Source of the DNA: DASXKD01 sp963734725
Lineage (GTDB): Bacteria > Actinomycetota > Actinomycetes > Streptosporangiales > Streptosporangiaceae
Assembly: GCA_963734725.1 (NCBI GenBank)
Contig: CAVTIX010000025.1
Coordinates: forward strand, 124,001-188,000
DNA length: 64,000 bases
Reading direction: 5' to 3'
In this document: in pieces, positions 26,249-33,796 of the stretch
Position numbering within the stretch: the first letter of the stretch is position 1
Layout: every line of letters starts with the position of its first letter
The notes under the pieces: model-generated
What the model was told of the DNA's origin: nothing
Seen by the model: only the letters and a program-made list of their open reading frames with translations
Database searches by the model: none
Program-made: the position numbers and the translations under genes

Positions 26249-27429
26249 CCTCGTTCGGGCCGGCCCCGTTCGGGCTGACCACCACGCAGCAGGAGTTCGC
26301 GGCGCAGGTGCGCGCGCACGCGGTGGAGCTGCGGCCGGTGGCCGACGGCGGGCCGCCGGGCCGGGTCAACCGGGAACTGTTGCGCGCCATGGGCCATCTC
26401 GGTCTGCTGGCCCGGCTGTTCCCGGGCGCGGCGGCCGGGCAGCCCTCGCGGGAGGCTCCGGCCCTGGACCTGTGCCTGCTCCGCGAGTCGCTGGCCACCG
26501 AGTGCACCGAGGCGGAGACCGCGCTGGCGCTGCAGGGGCTGGGCAGCTATCCGGTGCTGCAGTCGGGGTCCGACGAGCAGGTGCGCCGCTGGCTGCCCGC
26601 CGTGGCCTCCGGGGCCGCGGTCGCCGCATTCGCGCTGTCCGAGCCCGGCGCCGGGTCCGACGCCGCCGCGCTGGAGCTCGCCGCCGAGCCGGACGGGAAC
26701 GGGTGGCGGTTGACCGGCACCAAGACGTGGATCTCCAACGCGCCCGAGGCCGACTTCTACACCGTGTTCGCCCGGACCACGCTGGGAGAGCGGGCCCGCG
26801 GGGTGAGCGCGTTCCTGGTTCCGGCCGAGCGGCCGGGGCTGTCCGGCGAGCACCTGGACATGGTGAGCCCGCACCCGATCGGCACGCTTACCTTCGACGG
26901 GGTGCCGGTCTACGCCGACGAGCTGCTCGGCGAGGCCGACCGCGGCTTCGTCGTGGCGATGCGCACCCTGGACAAGTTCCGGCCGAGCGTGGGTGCGTTC
27001 GCCGTGGGCATGGCGCAGGCGGCGCTGGAGGCTGCGTGCTCATACGCGGCGTCCAGGACCGTGTTCGGCGGGCCGCTGAAGGACCAGCAGGCGGTGGCGC
27101 ACCTACTGGCCGAGATGGCCACCCGGACCGAGGCGGCCCGGCTGCTGGTCTACTCTGCCGCGGCGGCCATCGACGCCGGGGCGGCCGGGATCGCCGGGCG
27201 CAGCGCCATGGCGAAGCTGTTCGCCACCGAGACGGCACAGTTCGTGGTGGACGCGGCGGTGCAGATCCACGGGGCCCGGGCGCTGCAGCGGGGGCACCCG
27301 CTGGAGCACCTGTACCGGGAGGTCCGCGCCCCGCGCATCTACGAGGGCGCCTCCGAGATCCAGCGCACGATCATCGCCCGGCAACTCTTCAAGCAACGCG
27401 GCCCGGGCTCCGGGGCGGGAGCCAGCTAG
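26245..27429 (+). CDS. acyl-CoA dehydrogenase
   Basis: 394 residues. The FAD- and substrate-binding patterns are AFALSEPGAGSDAAALELAA, TGTKTWISNAPEADFYTVFA and MVSPHPIGTLTFDGVPV, with RTVFGGPLKDQQAVAHLLAE and the catalytic Glu region RAPRIYEGASEIQRTIIARQ near the C-terminus. Coupled by ATGA overlap to the monooxygenase/reductase, it is a good candidate for a dehydrogenation step on the dearomatised, cyclic acyl-CoA. Its last four bases overlap the convergent enoyl-CoA hydratase gene. Confidence 0.93.
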   Translation: MTSFGPAPFGLTTTQQEFAAQVRAHAVELRPVADGGPPGRVNRELLRAMGHLGLLARLFPGAAAGQPSREAPALDLCLLRESLATECTEAETALALQGLGSYPVLQSGSDEQVRRWLPAVASGAAVAAFALSEPGAGSDAAALELAAEPDGNGWRLTGTKTWISNAPEADFYTVFARTTLGERARGVSAFLVPAERPGLSGEHLDMVSPHPIGTLTFDGVPVYADELLGEADRGFVVAMRTLDKFRPSVGAFAVGMAQAALEAACSYAASRTVFGGPLKDQQAVAHLLAEMATRTEAARLLVYSAAAAIDAGAAGIAGRSAMAKLFATETAQFVVDAAVQIHGARALQRGHPLEHLYREVRAPRIYEGASEIQRTIIARQLFKQRGPGSGAGAS

Positions 27430-28253
27430 CGGCCTTGCCAGGGGGGGTCGCGGCCCTCGGTGAAGGCGGCGTGGAATTCGGCGTAGTCCTTGCCGGTCAT
27501 CAGCAGGGCCTGGGTCATCGCCTCCAGTTCTACGGCGGCGGACAGGCTCATGTCCTGTTCCCGGGTGAGCAGGGCCTTGGTCTGCGCGTAGGCGTGCGCG
27601 GGCCCGGTGGCCAGGCGCCGGGCCAGCCGGTCCACCGCGCCGTCCAGTTCGTCCTCGGCGACCAGTTCGCTGACCAGCCCGATCCGCTCGGCGTGCGCCG
27701 CGTCGATGGTGTCGCCGAGCATGAGCAACTGGGTTGCCCGGCCAAGCCCGACCAGCCGGGGCAGCAGGTAGGCCGCGCCCATGTCCCCGCCGGACAGGCC
27801 CACCTTGGTGAACAGGAACGCGAACCGCGCCGCTTGCGTGGCCACCCGGAAGTCCGCTGCGAGCGCGATCACCGCGCCGGCCCCTGCGGCCATCCCCTGG
27901 AGCCCGACGATGATCGGGATCGGGCATTCCCGCATGCCCCGGATAACCTCGCCGGTCATCCGGGTGAATGCAAGCAGTTCGTCCTGGCCCATGGCCAGGG
28001 TCGCGCCGATGATCTCGCGCACGTCCCCGCCGGAGCAGAACGCCCGGCCGGACCCCCGCAGCACCAGCACCCTTGCATCGCCCCGGTGCGGCAACTCGGC
28101 CAGCAGGTCCCGCAGGTCGGCGTAGGTGTCGAAGGTGAGCGCGTTCAGCTTGTCGGGCCGGTCGAGCGTGACGGTCGCGATCCCGTCCGCAACCTCGAAC
28201 CGGAAATGCCGCCACTCGTCGGTCAGCGGGACCGATCCGCGAAACGGGCTCAT
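27426..28253 (-). CDS. enoyl-CoA hydratase/isomerase (crotonase) family
   Basis: 275 residues. Crotonase motifs: TVTLDRPDKLNALTFDTYAD, GSGRAFCSGGDVREII (oxyanion-hole Gly), IIVGLQGMAAGAGAVIALAA DF-type helix and FTKVGLSGGDMGAAYLLPRL with the acidic catalytic position replaced as in isomerase-like members. It would add water to, or isomerise, a ring-derived enoyl-CoA. It is divergent from the CoA ligase gene, the space between being filled by a TnpB remnant. Start at 28253 (MSPFRGSVPL). Confidence 0.9.
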   Translation of the reverse strand: MSPFRGSVPLTDEWRHFRFEVADGIATVTLDRPDKLNALTFDTYADLRDLLAELPHRGDARVLVLRGSGRAFCSGGDVREIIGATLAMGQDELLAFTRMTGEVIRGMRECPIPIIVGLQGMAAGAGAVIALAADFRVATQAARFAFLFTKVGLSGGDMGAAYLLPRLVGLGRATQLLMLGDTIDAAHAERIGLVSELVAEDELDGAVDRLARRLATGPAHAYAQTKALLTREQDMSLSAAVELEAMTQALLMTGKDYAEFHAAFTEGRDPPWQGR

Positions 28254-28334
28254 GGGCGCACCTCCGGCCTCACGATATCTCGGTCGATGGACGACGATCT
28301 GGCGGCGCAGCTCCGGCGTTCAGGCCGGGGTTAA

Positions 28335-29285
28335 CTATGCAACGATGCCCGCCGCGCCTACCGGAACTGGTTCGATTCCCGCTCTGGCAAGCGGAAGGGC
28401 CGCCGGGCCGGCCACCCAAGGTTCCGCTGCAAGCGTGGCCGTCAGTCCATCCGGTTCACTCGGAACGGGTTCAGCCTGCGCGGTCAGCGCCTGTATGTGG
28501 CCAAGGTGGGAGAGATCAAGGTCCGCTGGTCGCGGCCGCTGCCGTCCGAACCGTCGTCGGTCACCGTGATCCGGGAGCCAGACGGCCGGTACTTCGCCTC
28601 ATTCGTCGTCAACCGTGCGGCCGCGCCACTGCCTGCTTGCGATCACGAGATAGGCGTTGACGTCGGCCTGGACCGGTTGGTCGTCACCTCGGACGGCGAG
28701 ATCATCGCCAACCCCCGGCTTCTGCGGGCGAAGGAGCGCAAGCTGGCCCGGGCGCAGCGGGCACTGTCCCGCAAGGCCAAAGGCTCCGCCAACCGGGTCA
28801 AGGCGCGCCGCCGGGTCGCGGTGCTACACCGCAAGGTCCGGGAAACCCGGCTTGATCACGCGCACAAGACAGCGCTCCGGCTGATCCGCGACAACCAAGC
28901 GGTCTACGCCGAAGACCTCGCCGTGTCCGCCCTGGCCCGCACCCGGCTGGCCAAGTCTGTTCACGACGCCGGGTGGGCGCAACTGCTCCGGCTGCTGGCG
29001 GAAAAGGCGGAGCACTACGGGCGGACGTTCCACCGGATCGGGCGGTTCGTCCCTACCTCGCAGGTCTGCTCGGACTGCGGGGTAAACGACGGTCCCAAGC
29101 CGCTCAGCGTCCGCCAGTGGTCGTGCCCAGCCTGCGGGGCGATGCATGATCGGGATGTGAACGCCGCCAGGAACATCCTCGCCGCCGGGCGGGCGGAGAG
29201 GCGAAACGCCTGTGGAGGCGACGTAAGACCACGGCCTGCCGTGGCGGTTGCCGGTGAAGCAGGAACCCACCGGAGCGCAGCGTGA
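28335..29285 (+). pseudogene. N-terminally truncated TnpB (OrfB-type RNA-guided nuclease)
   Basis: The open frame begins directly after an in-frame TAA at 28332 and reads ARRAYRNWFDSRSGKRKGRR, internal TnpB sequence, so roughly the first 60 residues are lost; the first usable codon is a GTG at 28497. The remainder is well kept: RuvC Asp in GVDVGLDRLVVTSDGE, Glu in AVYAEDLAVSAL, the zinc ribbon CSDCG and CPACG, and the last Asp in MHDRDVNAARNIL. Without the N-terminal wedge/REC part it is unlikely to bind guide RNA normally. Codon use is like the neighbours. Confidence 0.85.
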
Positions 29286-29331
29286 GCCGCGCTGGAGGAA
29301 ACCCCGGCCGCCAGGCCGGGGCGGACGTCAA
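29130..29331 (+). ncRNA. possible omega-RNA remnant overlapping the 3' end of tnpB
   Basis: In TnpB elements the guide RNA scaffold covers the end of tnpB and the right end, with the guide read from flanking DNA. Here that span contains the hairpin at 29302-29321 and ends at GTCAA; the guide would start at about 29332 (TGTCGTCAGAGACAG). This is position-based inference only. Confidence 0.3.
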
Positions 29332-29396
29332 TGTCGTCAGAGACAGTGAATACTGGTGCTACCCGTAACCCGGGCCGCACGAAGGGGGTGCCGTCG

Positions 29397-31016
29397 ATGG
29401 AGCTGTCGCCCTCCGCGCACACCGATACGTTTTGCCGGGACAACCTCCCGCCCGCCAGCCAGTGGCCGGAGCTGCGCTTCGACCTCGCCGGCCTGAGCTA
29501 TCCCGACCGGCTCAACTGCGCCGAGGCGCTGCTGGACGACGTCGTCGCCAGGTTCGGCCCGGACCGCCCGTGCCTGCGCACCCCCACCGAGATGTGGACC
29601 TACGGCGACCTGCTGCGCCGGGCCAACCAGGCCGCGCAGGTGCTCGCCGAGGACTTCGGCCTGGTCCCCGGGAACCGGGTGCTGCTGCGCGGCCCGAACA
29701 ACCCCTGGCTGATCGCCTCGTGGTTCGCCGTGCTCAAGGCGGGCGGGGTCGCGGTGACCACGATGGCCCTGCTGCGCGCCGGAGAGATCGCCGCGCTGGC
29801 GGACATCACCCGGCCCAGCCTGGCCGTCAGCGATCACCGGTTCGCCGCCGAACTGGAGGCCGCGGACCTCGGCATCCCGGCGATTCTGTACGGCGCCGAG
29901 GTCGGCGATGACCTGGCCAGCCGCTGCGCCGACAAGAGCGCCGGTGTCAAGGCCGTGGCTACCGCCGCCGACGACGTGGCCCTGCTCGCCCCGACCTCGG
30001 GCACCACCGGCAAGCCGAAGGCCACCATGCACTTCCACCGCGACGTGCTGGCGATCCAGGACACCTTTGGCGCTCACGTGCTCACGGCCAGCCCGGACGA
30101 CGTGTTCCTGGGCACCCCGCCGGTCGGGTTCACGTTCGGGCTTGGTGGCCTTGTGGTGTTTCCGTTCAGCATCGGCGCCAGCACCTTGCTGCTGGAGCGG
30201 GCGACGCCGGACGAACTCGCGCAAGCGGTCGCCGAGCACGGCGTGACCGTGCTGTTCACGGCGCCGACGATGTACCGGGCGCTGCTCACCGCCGGGCACG
30301 GCGGGGCGCTCGGCGGCCTGCGGCGGTGCGTCTCGGCCGGCGAGCACCTGCCGCGCGCGGTATGGGAGGACTTTCACCGCGCCACCGGCGTGCGGATCAT
30401 CGACGGGATCGGCGCCACCGAGCTGCTGCACATCTTCATCTCCGCCGCCGGGGATCAGATCAGGCCCGGGGCGACGGGCCTGGCGGTGCCGGGTTATGCG
30501 GCGGCGGTGCTGGGCGAGGACGGGAAACCGGTGCCCGACGGCGACCCGGGGAGCCTGGCCGTCAAGGGGCCGACCGGCTGCCGGTACCTCGCCGACGAGC
30601 GCCAGCGCGCCTACGTCCGGGACGGGTGGAACCTCACCGGCGACACCTACATCCGGGACGCCGACGGTTACTACTGGTACCAGGCCCGCAGCGACGACAT
30701 GATCATCACGGCCGGGTACAACATCGCCGGGCCCGAGGTGGAGCAGGCGCTGCTGGTGCACCCCGACGTGGTGGAGACCGGCGTAGTCGCCGCCCCCGAC
30801 CCCGAGCGCGGCACGATCGTCAAGGCCTACGTCGTGCTCCGGGACGGCGCCGAGGCCAGCCCGGCCAAGGCCGCCGAACTCCAGGCCTTCGCCAAGCAGG
30901 CGATCGCCCCGTATAAGTACCCGCGCGAGGTCGAGTTCGTGGCCGCGCTGCCGCGCACCGCCACCGGCAAGATCCAGCGCTACCGGCTGCGCCAGCTCGC
31001 CGCTGACGACTCCTGA
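29397..31016 (+). CDS. 2-aminobenzoate-CoA ligase / benzoate-CoA ligase family
   Basis: 539 residues, acyl-adenylate-forming enzyme. The start region HTDTFCRDNLPPASQWPELR with YPDRLNCAEALLDD is typical of aminobenzoate-CoA ligases. The AMP-binding loop is LLAPTSGTTGKPKATMHFHR, followed by GIGATELLHIFISA, WNLTGDTYIRDADGYYWYQA and RSDDMIITAGYNIAGPEVEQ, with the catalytic Lys in RTATGKIQRYRLRQ. ATG at 29397 after AAGGGGG; an in-frame ATG at 29331 lies on the end of the TnpB element and is unlikely. It would activate anthranilate (or a related aromatic acid) for the fused monooxygenase/reductase. Its ancestral promoter probably shared the gap with the divergent hydratase. Confidence 0.9.
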   Translation: MELSPSAHTDTFCRDNLPPASQWPELRFDLAGLSYPDRLNCAEALLDDVVARFGPDRPCLRTPTEMWTYGDLLRRANQAAQVLAEDFGLVPGNRVLLRGPNNPWLIASWFAVLKAGGVAVTTMALLRAGEIAALADITRPSLAVSDHRFAAELEAADLGIPAILYGAEVGDDLASRCADKSAGVKAVATAADDVALLAPTSGTTGKPKATMHFHRDVLAIQDTFGAHVLTASPDDVFLGTPPVGFTFGLGGLVVFPFSIGASTLLLERATPDELAQAVAEHGVTVLFTAPTMYRALLTAGHGGALGGLRRCVSAGEHLPRAVWEDFHRATGVRIIDGIGATELLHIFISAAGDQIRPGATGLAVPGYAAAVLGEDGKPVPDGDPGSLAVKGPTGCRYLADERQRAYVRDGWNLTGDTYIRDADGYYWYQARSDDMIITAGYNIAGPEVEQALLVHPDVVETGVVAAPDPERGTIVKAYVVLRDGAEASPAKAAELQAFAKQAIAPYKYPREVEFVAALPRTATGKIQRYRLRQLAADDS

Positions 31017-31076
31017 CCCGCCGCGGCGGTTGGCCCTCTTCTGGCAAAACGGCTGGCGCGGGCGGCCACGCCCTGG

Positions 31077-31508
31077 TCAGCCAGGCTCGGAAGCGGCCTG
31101 CTGCTCGGCGTGCGCTGCCCATTCGCTGACAAGCTGGTCGAGCACCGGGGCAAGGTTGCGCAACTCGTCCAGGTGCGCGGGTCCGAGGCGCCTCAGCCGT
31201 GCCTCGCCGTCCGGGGTGAGCATCACCCGGGTCAGCCGCCCGTCCTCGGCGTCACGGGACCGCGCGACGATCCCCGCGTTGGCCGCCCGGTCCACCAGCT
31301 CGACCACGCTGTGGTGGCGCAGCAGCAGGTACTCGGCAAGCTCTGAGATCGTCGGATCCTGGGGCCCGGAATGGCCTTTGATCGCGACGAGAAGCTGGTG
31401 CTGGGCCGGGGTCAAGCCGACCGCGCGCGCCTGCGTCTGGCTCCAGTGCATGAACCGGCGCAAGCCCGTACGGAAGGCCAGCAAGTTCTGGAAATCCCCA
31501 GCCGACAT
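31077..31508 (-). CDS. MarR family transcriptional regulator
   Basis: 143 residues. Winged-helix DNA-binding domain: GLTPAQHQLLVAIKGHSGPQ, PTISELAEYLLLRHHSVVEL, VDRAANAGIVARSRDAEDGR and LTRVMLTPDGEARLRRLG. Dimerisation helices lie at both ends. The start at 31508 (MSAGDFQNLL) follows GAGGGGGTG; the longer frame to 31706 is low-complexity. Convergent with the ligase. MarR proteins in aromatic catabolism often bind aryl-CoA or aromatic acids, so it may be a second regulator of the island. Confidence 0.9.
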   Translation of the reverse strand: MSAGDFQNLLAFRTGLRRFMHWSQTQARAVGLTPAQHQLLVAIKGHSGPQDPTISELAEYLLLRHHSVVELVDRAANAGIVARSRDAEDGRLTRVMLTPDGEARLRRLGPAHLDELRNLAPVLDQLVSEWAAHAEQQAASEPG

Positions 31509-31711
31509 TTCGGGCACCCCCTCACCGTAGCCCCACTTCAACCCTGACCTCGCCTCTCCCCCCCGGACCCACGCTCGCCAAATGCCTTGAACCCGCCCCG
31601 ACAACTCCCGAGCACCCCCTTTTGGTGAGTCAGGCTCGCCGAGCGCCCACAGCCTTGCCCGGAACCCTTCCTCGCGTCCCCCCCGGGTTGTCGTCAGATC
31701 CGGCAATATAT

Positions 31712-31724
31712 ATCGTGCTACGAT
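31712..31724. promoter_or_regulatory. AT-rich palindrome, possible operator or promoter
   Basis: ATCGT-gct-ACGAT is a perfect inverted repeat in an AT-rich island (ATATATATCG). It lies between the divergent MarR and DUF488 genes, about 200 bases from MarR and 95 from DUF488. The rest of 31509-31817 is C-rich with no gene. Confidence 0.4.
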
Positions 31725-31746
31725 TTACTTCGGTCGCCAACCGCCT

Positions 31747-31791
31747 GGCTTGCCCGCCGGGCCCGTTGCTGGGGCTCCCGGCGGGCAAGCC
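31747..31791. terminator. 15-bp perfect hairpin with a 15-nt loop upstream of DUF488
   Basis: GGCTTGCCCGCCGGG (31747-31761) pairs exactly with 31777-31791. It ends 26 bases before the DUF488 start and so would be in its leader if the palindrome at 31712 marks the promoter; it could act as an attenuator or terminator. Confidence 0.45.
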
Positions 31792-31817
31792 TTGCCAACT
31801 CTGGTAGACAGGTCTCG

Positions 31818-32187
31818 ATGACGGCAACTACCGACGTGCACGTGCGCCGCGTCTATGACCCGCCGGACCCGGCTGACGGGCAGCGGGTGCTCGTCGAACC
31901 GGCTGTGGCCCCGTGGCTTGTCCAAGAGCGCCGCGGCCCTGGACGAATGGGTCAAGGCCGTTGCGCCCTCCGATGAGTTTCGGCGGTGGTACGGGCACGA
32001 GGCGAGCAAGTTCCCGGATTTCCGGGAGCAATACCAGGCGGAACTACAGGCGCCCGAACGCGCCGACGCCCTGGCGCACCTGCGGCGGTTGGCCGGCTCA
32101 GGGCCGCTGACCCTGCTCACCGCGACCAAGGACATCGAGCACAGCCAGGCTGCGGTGCTGGCCGCGAGGCTGCGTGATGCCCGGTGA
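31818..32187 (+). pseudogene. DUF488 family protein, single-base frameshift near the start
   Basis: From ATG 31818 the frame reads VHVRRVYDPPDPADGQRVLV and then derails. The expected continuation RLWPRGLSKSAAALDEWVKA, then FRRWYGHEASKFPDFREQYQ and LTLLTATKDIEHSQAAVL, is in another frame. Removing one A at 31897/31898 (gtcgaaccgg to gtcgaccgg) joins them into the standard DUF488 sequence VLVDRLWPRG of about 122 residues. Either a very recent pseudogene or a consensus error. Function of the family is uncertain. The 3' end overlaps the next gene by four bases. Confidence 0.85.
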
Positions 32188-32411
32188 CCAGCGACCCAGG
32201 CGGCAGCACCGAGCAGCCTGACAGCGCAGAGCGCCCGGCCGACGGCATGCAACGGTGGGGCGGCGGGATGACCTGGCGCGCCGACCCCGAGGACCGGGCG
32301 GGGGATCCGGTCTGCTGGCTGCCCCGGGTTTGCCAGGCCTGTGGCGCCCTGGCCGACGAGGACCCGCCGACCACCTGCCCGCGGTGCGGGAGTGAGATAC
32401 CCGGCGCCTGA
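32184..32411 (+). CDS. small zinc-ribbon protein
   Basis: 75 residues. GTG at 32184 overlaps the DUF488 stop (GTGA). Two CxxC pairs near the C-terminus, RVCQACGALADEDPP and TTCPRCGSEIPG, form a zinc ribbon. The N-terminal 50 residues are hydrophilic without a known domain. Coupling to DUF488 suggests a shared role; function unknown. Confidence 0.7.
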   Translation: MTSDPGGSTEQPDSAERPADGMQRWGGGMTWRADPEDRAGDPVCWLPRVCQACGALADEDPPTTCPRCGSEIPGA

Positions 32412-32415
32412 CCGG

Positions 32416-33618
32416 TCAGGAACGGCCGGGCAGGACCGCCTGCGTCTGGGTCACCTGAGCCACCCGCCGTCCCGCGTCGTCGGTGAGGTCGGTCTGCACC
32501 ACGATCGTCGACCGGCCCACGTGCAGCGGGCGGGTGACCGCGGTCACCTCGCCGGACCGGACGGCCCGGGTGAACACCGTGGCCGAACTGGTGGTCGCGG
32601 TCAGCGCGCCGGGCGGCAGGTTCAGGAAGGCGCAGATCCCGCCGAGGCTGTCGGCCAGCGCCATCAGCACGCCGCCGTGCAGGATCCCACCCGTGGTGCA
32701 CCGTTCCGGCGCCCAGGGCATCCGGCCCCGTATCTCGTCCGGGGCCGCGGCGTCCACCACGATGCCGAGCCCAGCGGCGAACGGCATCATGTCCACCAGC
32801 CCATCAAGCTCGGCACGGCCTGCGCCCGCCGCCTGCCCGTCCGCCGCGGATTCCGGCACGATCCCGCCGGGGTTGTCCGCGCTAGCGCCGGGTTCGGCGA
32901 TGCCGGATTCGGCCTGGTCGCCGGGCTCGGGCACTTGTTCCTCCGCTTCGTCCGCCGGGCGCTCGCGCCCTTGCTCGGCCTGCCTGGCCCGCGCCGCGCG
33001 CAGCAGCGCGACCACTTCCTCGTCCGAGGTCTGCGCGAAGTCTTCATACCATTCGCCGATCGCGAGGAACCGGCCGGGCATCGCCAGGCAGATCACCTCG
33101 TCGGCATCGCCGCGCATGCCCACGTCGGCCCCGGCCGGTGCCACCGGCACCGCGAGCAGCACCGTGGCCGCGCCCATTGCCCGCGCCACCTGGCATGCGG
33201 CGCGGGCGGTCGAGCCGGTCGCGATGCCATCGTCCACGATGACGGCGATCCGCCCGGCCAGCGGCACGCGCGCCGCGCCGCCGCGGAACCGCTGGGCGCG
33301 GCGCTGGAGCTCGGCCCGCTCCCGGCGCTCGACCTCGGCCAGCTGTGCCTCGCTGACCTGGGCATAACGCACCACATCGGGGTTGATGACCCGGGCATCC
33401 GATTCGCCGATCGCGCCCATCCCGAGTTCGGGCTGGGCGGGCACGCCGAGCTTGCGCACCAGGATGATGTCCAGCGGGGCGGCCAGGGCGCGCGCCACCT
33501 CCGCGGCGACCGGCACCCCGCCCCGGGGCAGCCCGAGGATCACGGCGTCCTTGCCCCGCAGGTGCTCCAGGCGGGCGGCCAGCCTCTGGCCCGCATCGGA
33601 CCGGTTGCGGAACCGCAT
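32416..33618 (-). CDS. phosphoribosyltransferase fused to a PaaI-type hotdog thioesterase
   Basis: 400 residues. Residues 1-205 are a type I phosphoribosyltransferase: AVILGLPRGGVPVAAEVARA, IILVRKLGVPAQPELGMGAI and the PRPP loop IAVIVDDGIATGSTARAA. An acidic, Ala/Glu-rich linker (about 205-265) leads to a hotdog thioesterase: MPFAAGLGIVVDAAAPDEIR, CTTGGILHGGVLMALADSLG and HVGRSTIVVQTDL. The open frame is continuous, with no internal start needed. ATG 33618 follows GGAAGGGGAT. Stand-alone forms of both halves are common; the fusion is not one I know. Substrates unknown. Confidence 0.88.
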   Translation of the reverse strand: MRFRNRSDAGQRLAARLEHLRGKDAVILGLPRGGVPVAAEVARALAAPLDIILVRKLGVPAQPELGMGAIGESDARVINPDVVRYAQVSEAQLAEVERRERAELQRRAQRFRGGAARVPLAGRIAVIVDDGIATGSTARAACQVARAMGAATVLLAVPVAPAGADVGMRGDADEVICLAMPGRFLAIGEWYEDFAQTSDEEVVALLRAARARQAEQGRERPADEAEEQVPEPGDQAESGIAEPGASADNPGGIVPESAADGQAAGAGRAELDGLVDMMPFAAGLGIVVDAAAPDEIRGRMPWAPERCTTGGILHGGVLMALADSLGGICAFLNLPPGALTATTSSATVFTRAVRSGEVTAVTRPLHVGRSTIVVQTDLTDDAGRRVAQVTQTQAVLPGRS

Positions 33619-33713
33619 CGTGATCCCCTTCCGCCGGTCTGGGAAAGGTGTACCCAGCAAGGGCCGTCTATGCGATCAACGGCCCGCCCGACGTGATCAT
33701 CTTCAGGATCGAT

Positions 33714-33771
33714 TGTGGCCGTTTGCGCCAGCGCCCACGCTCTTTTGCCGTCGTTGGCGTAATCGGCCACA
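33714..33771. terminator. imperfect long inverted repeat after psuG
   Basis: TGTGGCCG (33714-33721) and CGGCCACA (33764-33771) pair, with a further inner match (GCGCCA/TGGCGT). It lies between the psuG stop (33797) and the fusion gene start (33618), in the right place for a psuG terminator on the minus strand. Confidence 0.4.
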
Positions 33772-33796
33772 TTCGCGGCGGGCAATGGGACGCGCC

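Larger units (their letters stand above)
28313..29331 (+). mobile_element. 5'-truncated IS605/IS607-type element with TnpB and right end
   Basis: A tnpB reading frame (28335-29285) missing its N-terminal portion is followed by the hairpin CCCCGGCC/GGCCGGGG (29302-29321) and GTCAA (29327-29331), which resembles the right end of actinobacterial elements of this class. The left end is not recognisable. At the left border, CAGGCCGGGG (28321-28330) repeats the right-end hairpin arm, suggesting an older element end or a deletion junction. The fragment lies between the divergent starts of the enoyl-CoA hydratase (28253) and the ligase (29397). Confidence 0.7.

Noticed and set aside
25219..28334. Two long plus-strand frames (736 and 620 codons)
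   Set aside because: Out-of-frame shadows. The first is the acyl-CoA dehydrogenase read through from the wrong upstream frame and only its part from 26245 is real; the second crosses the convergent hydratase.
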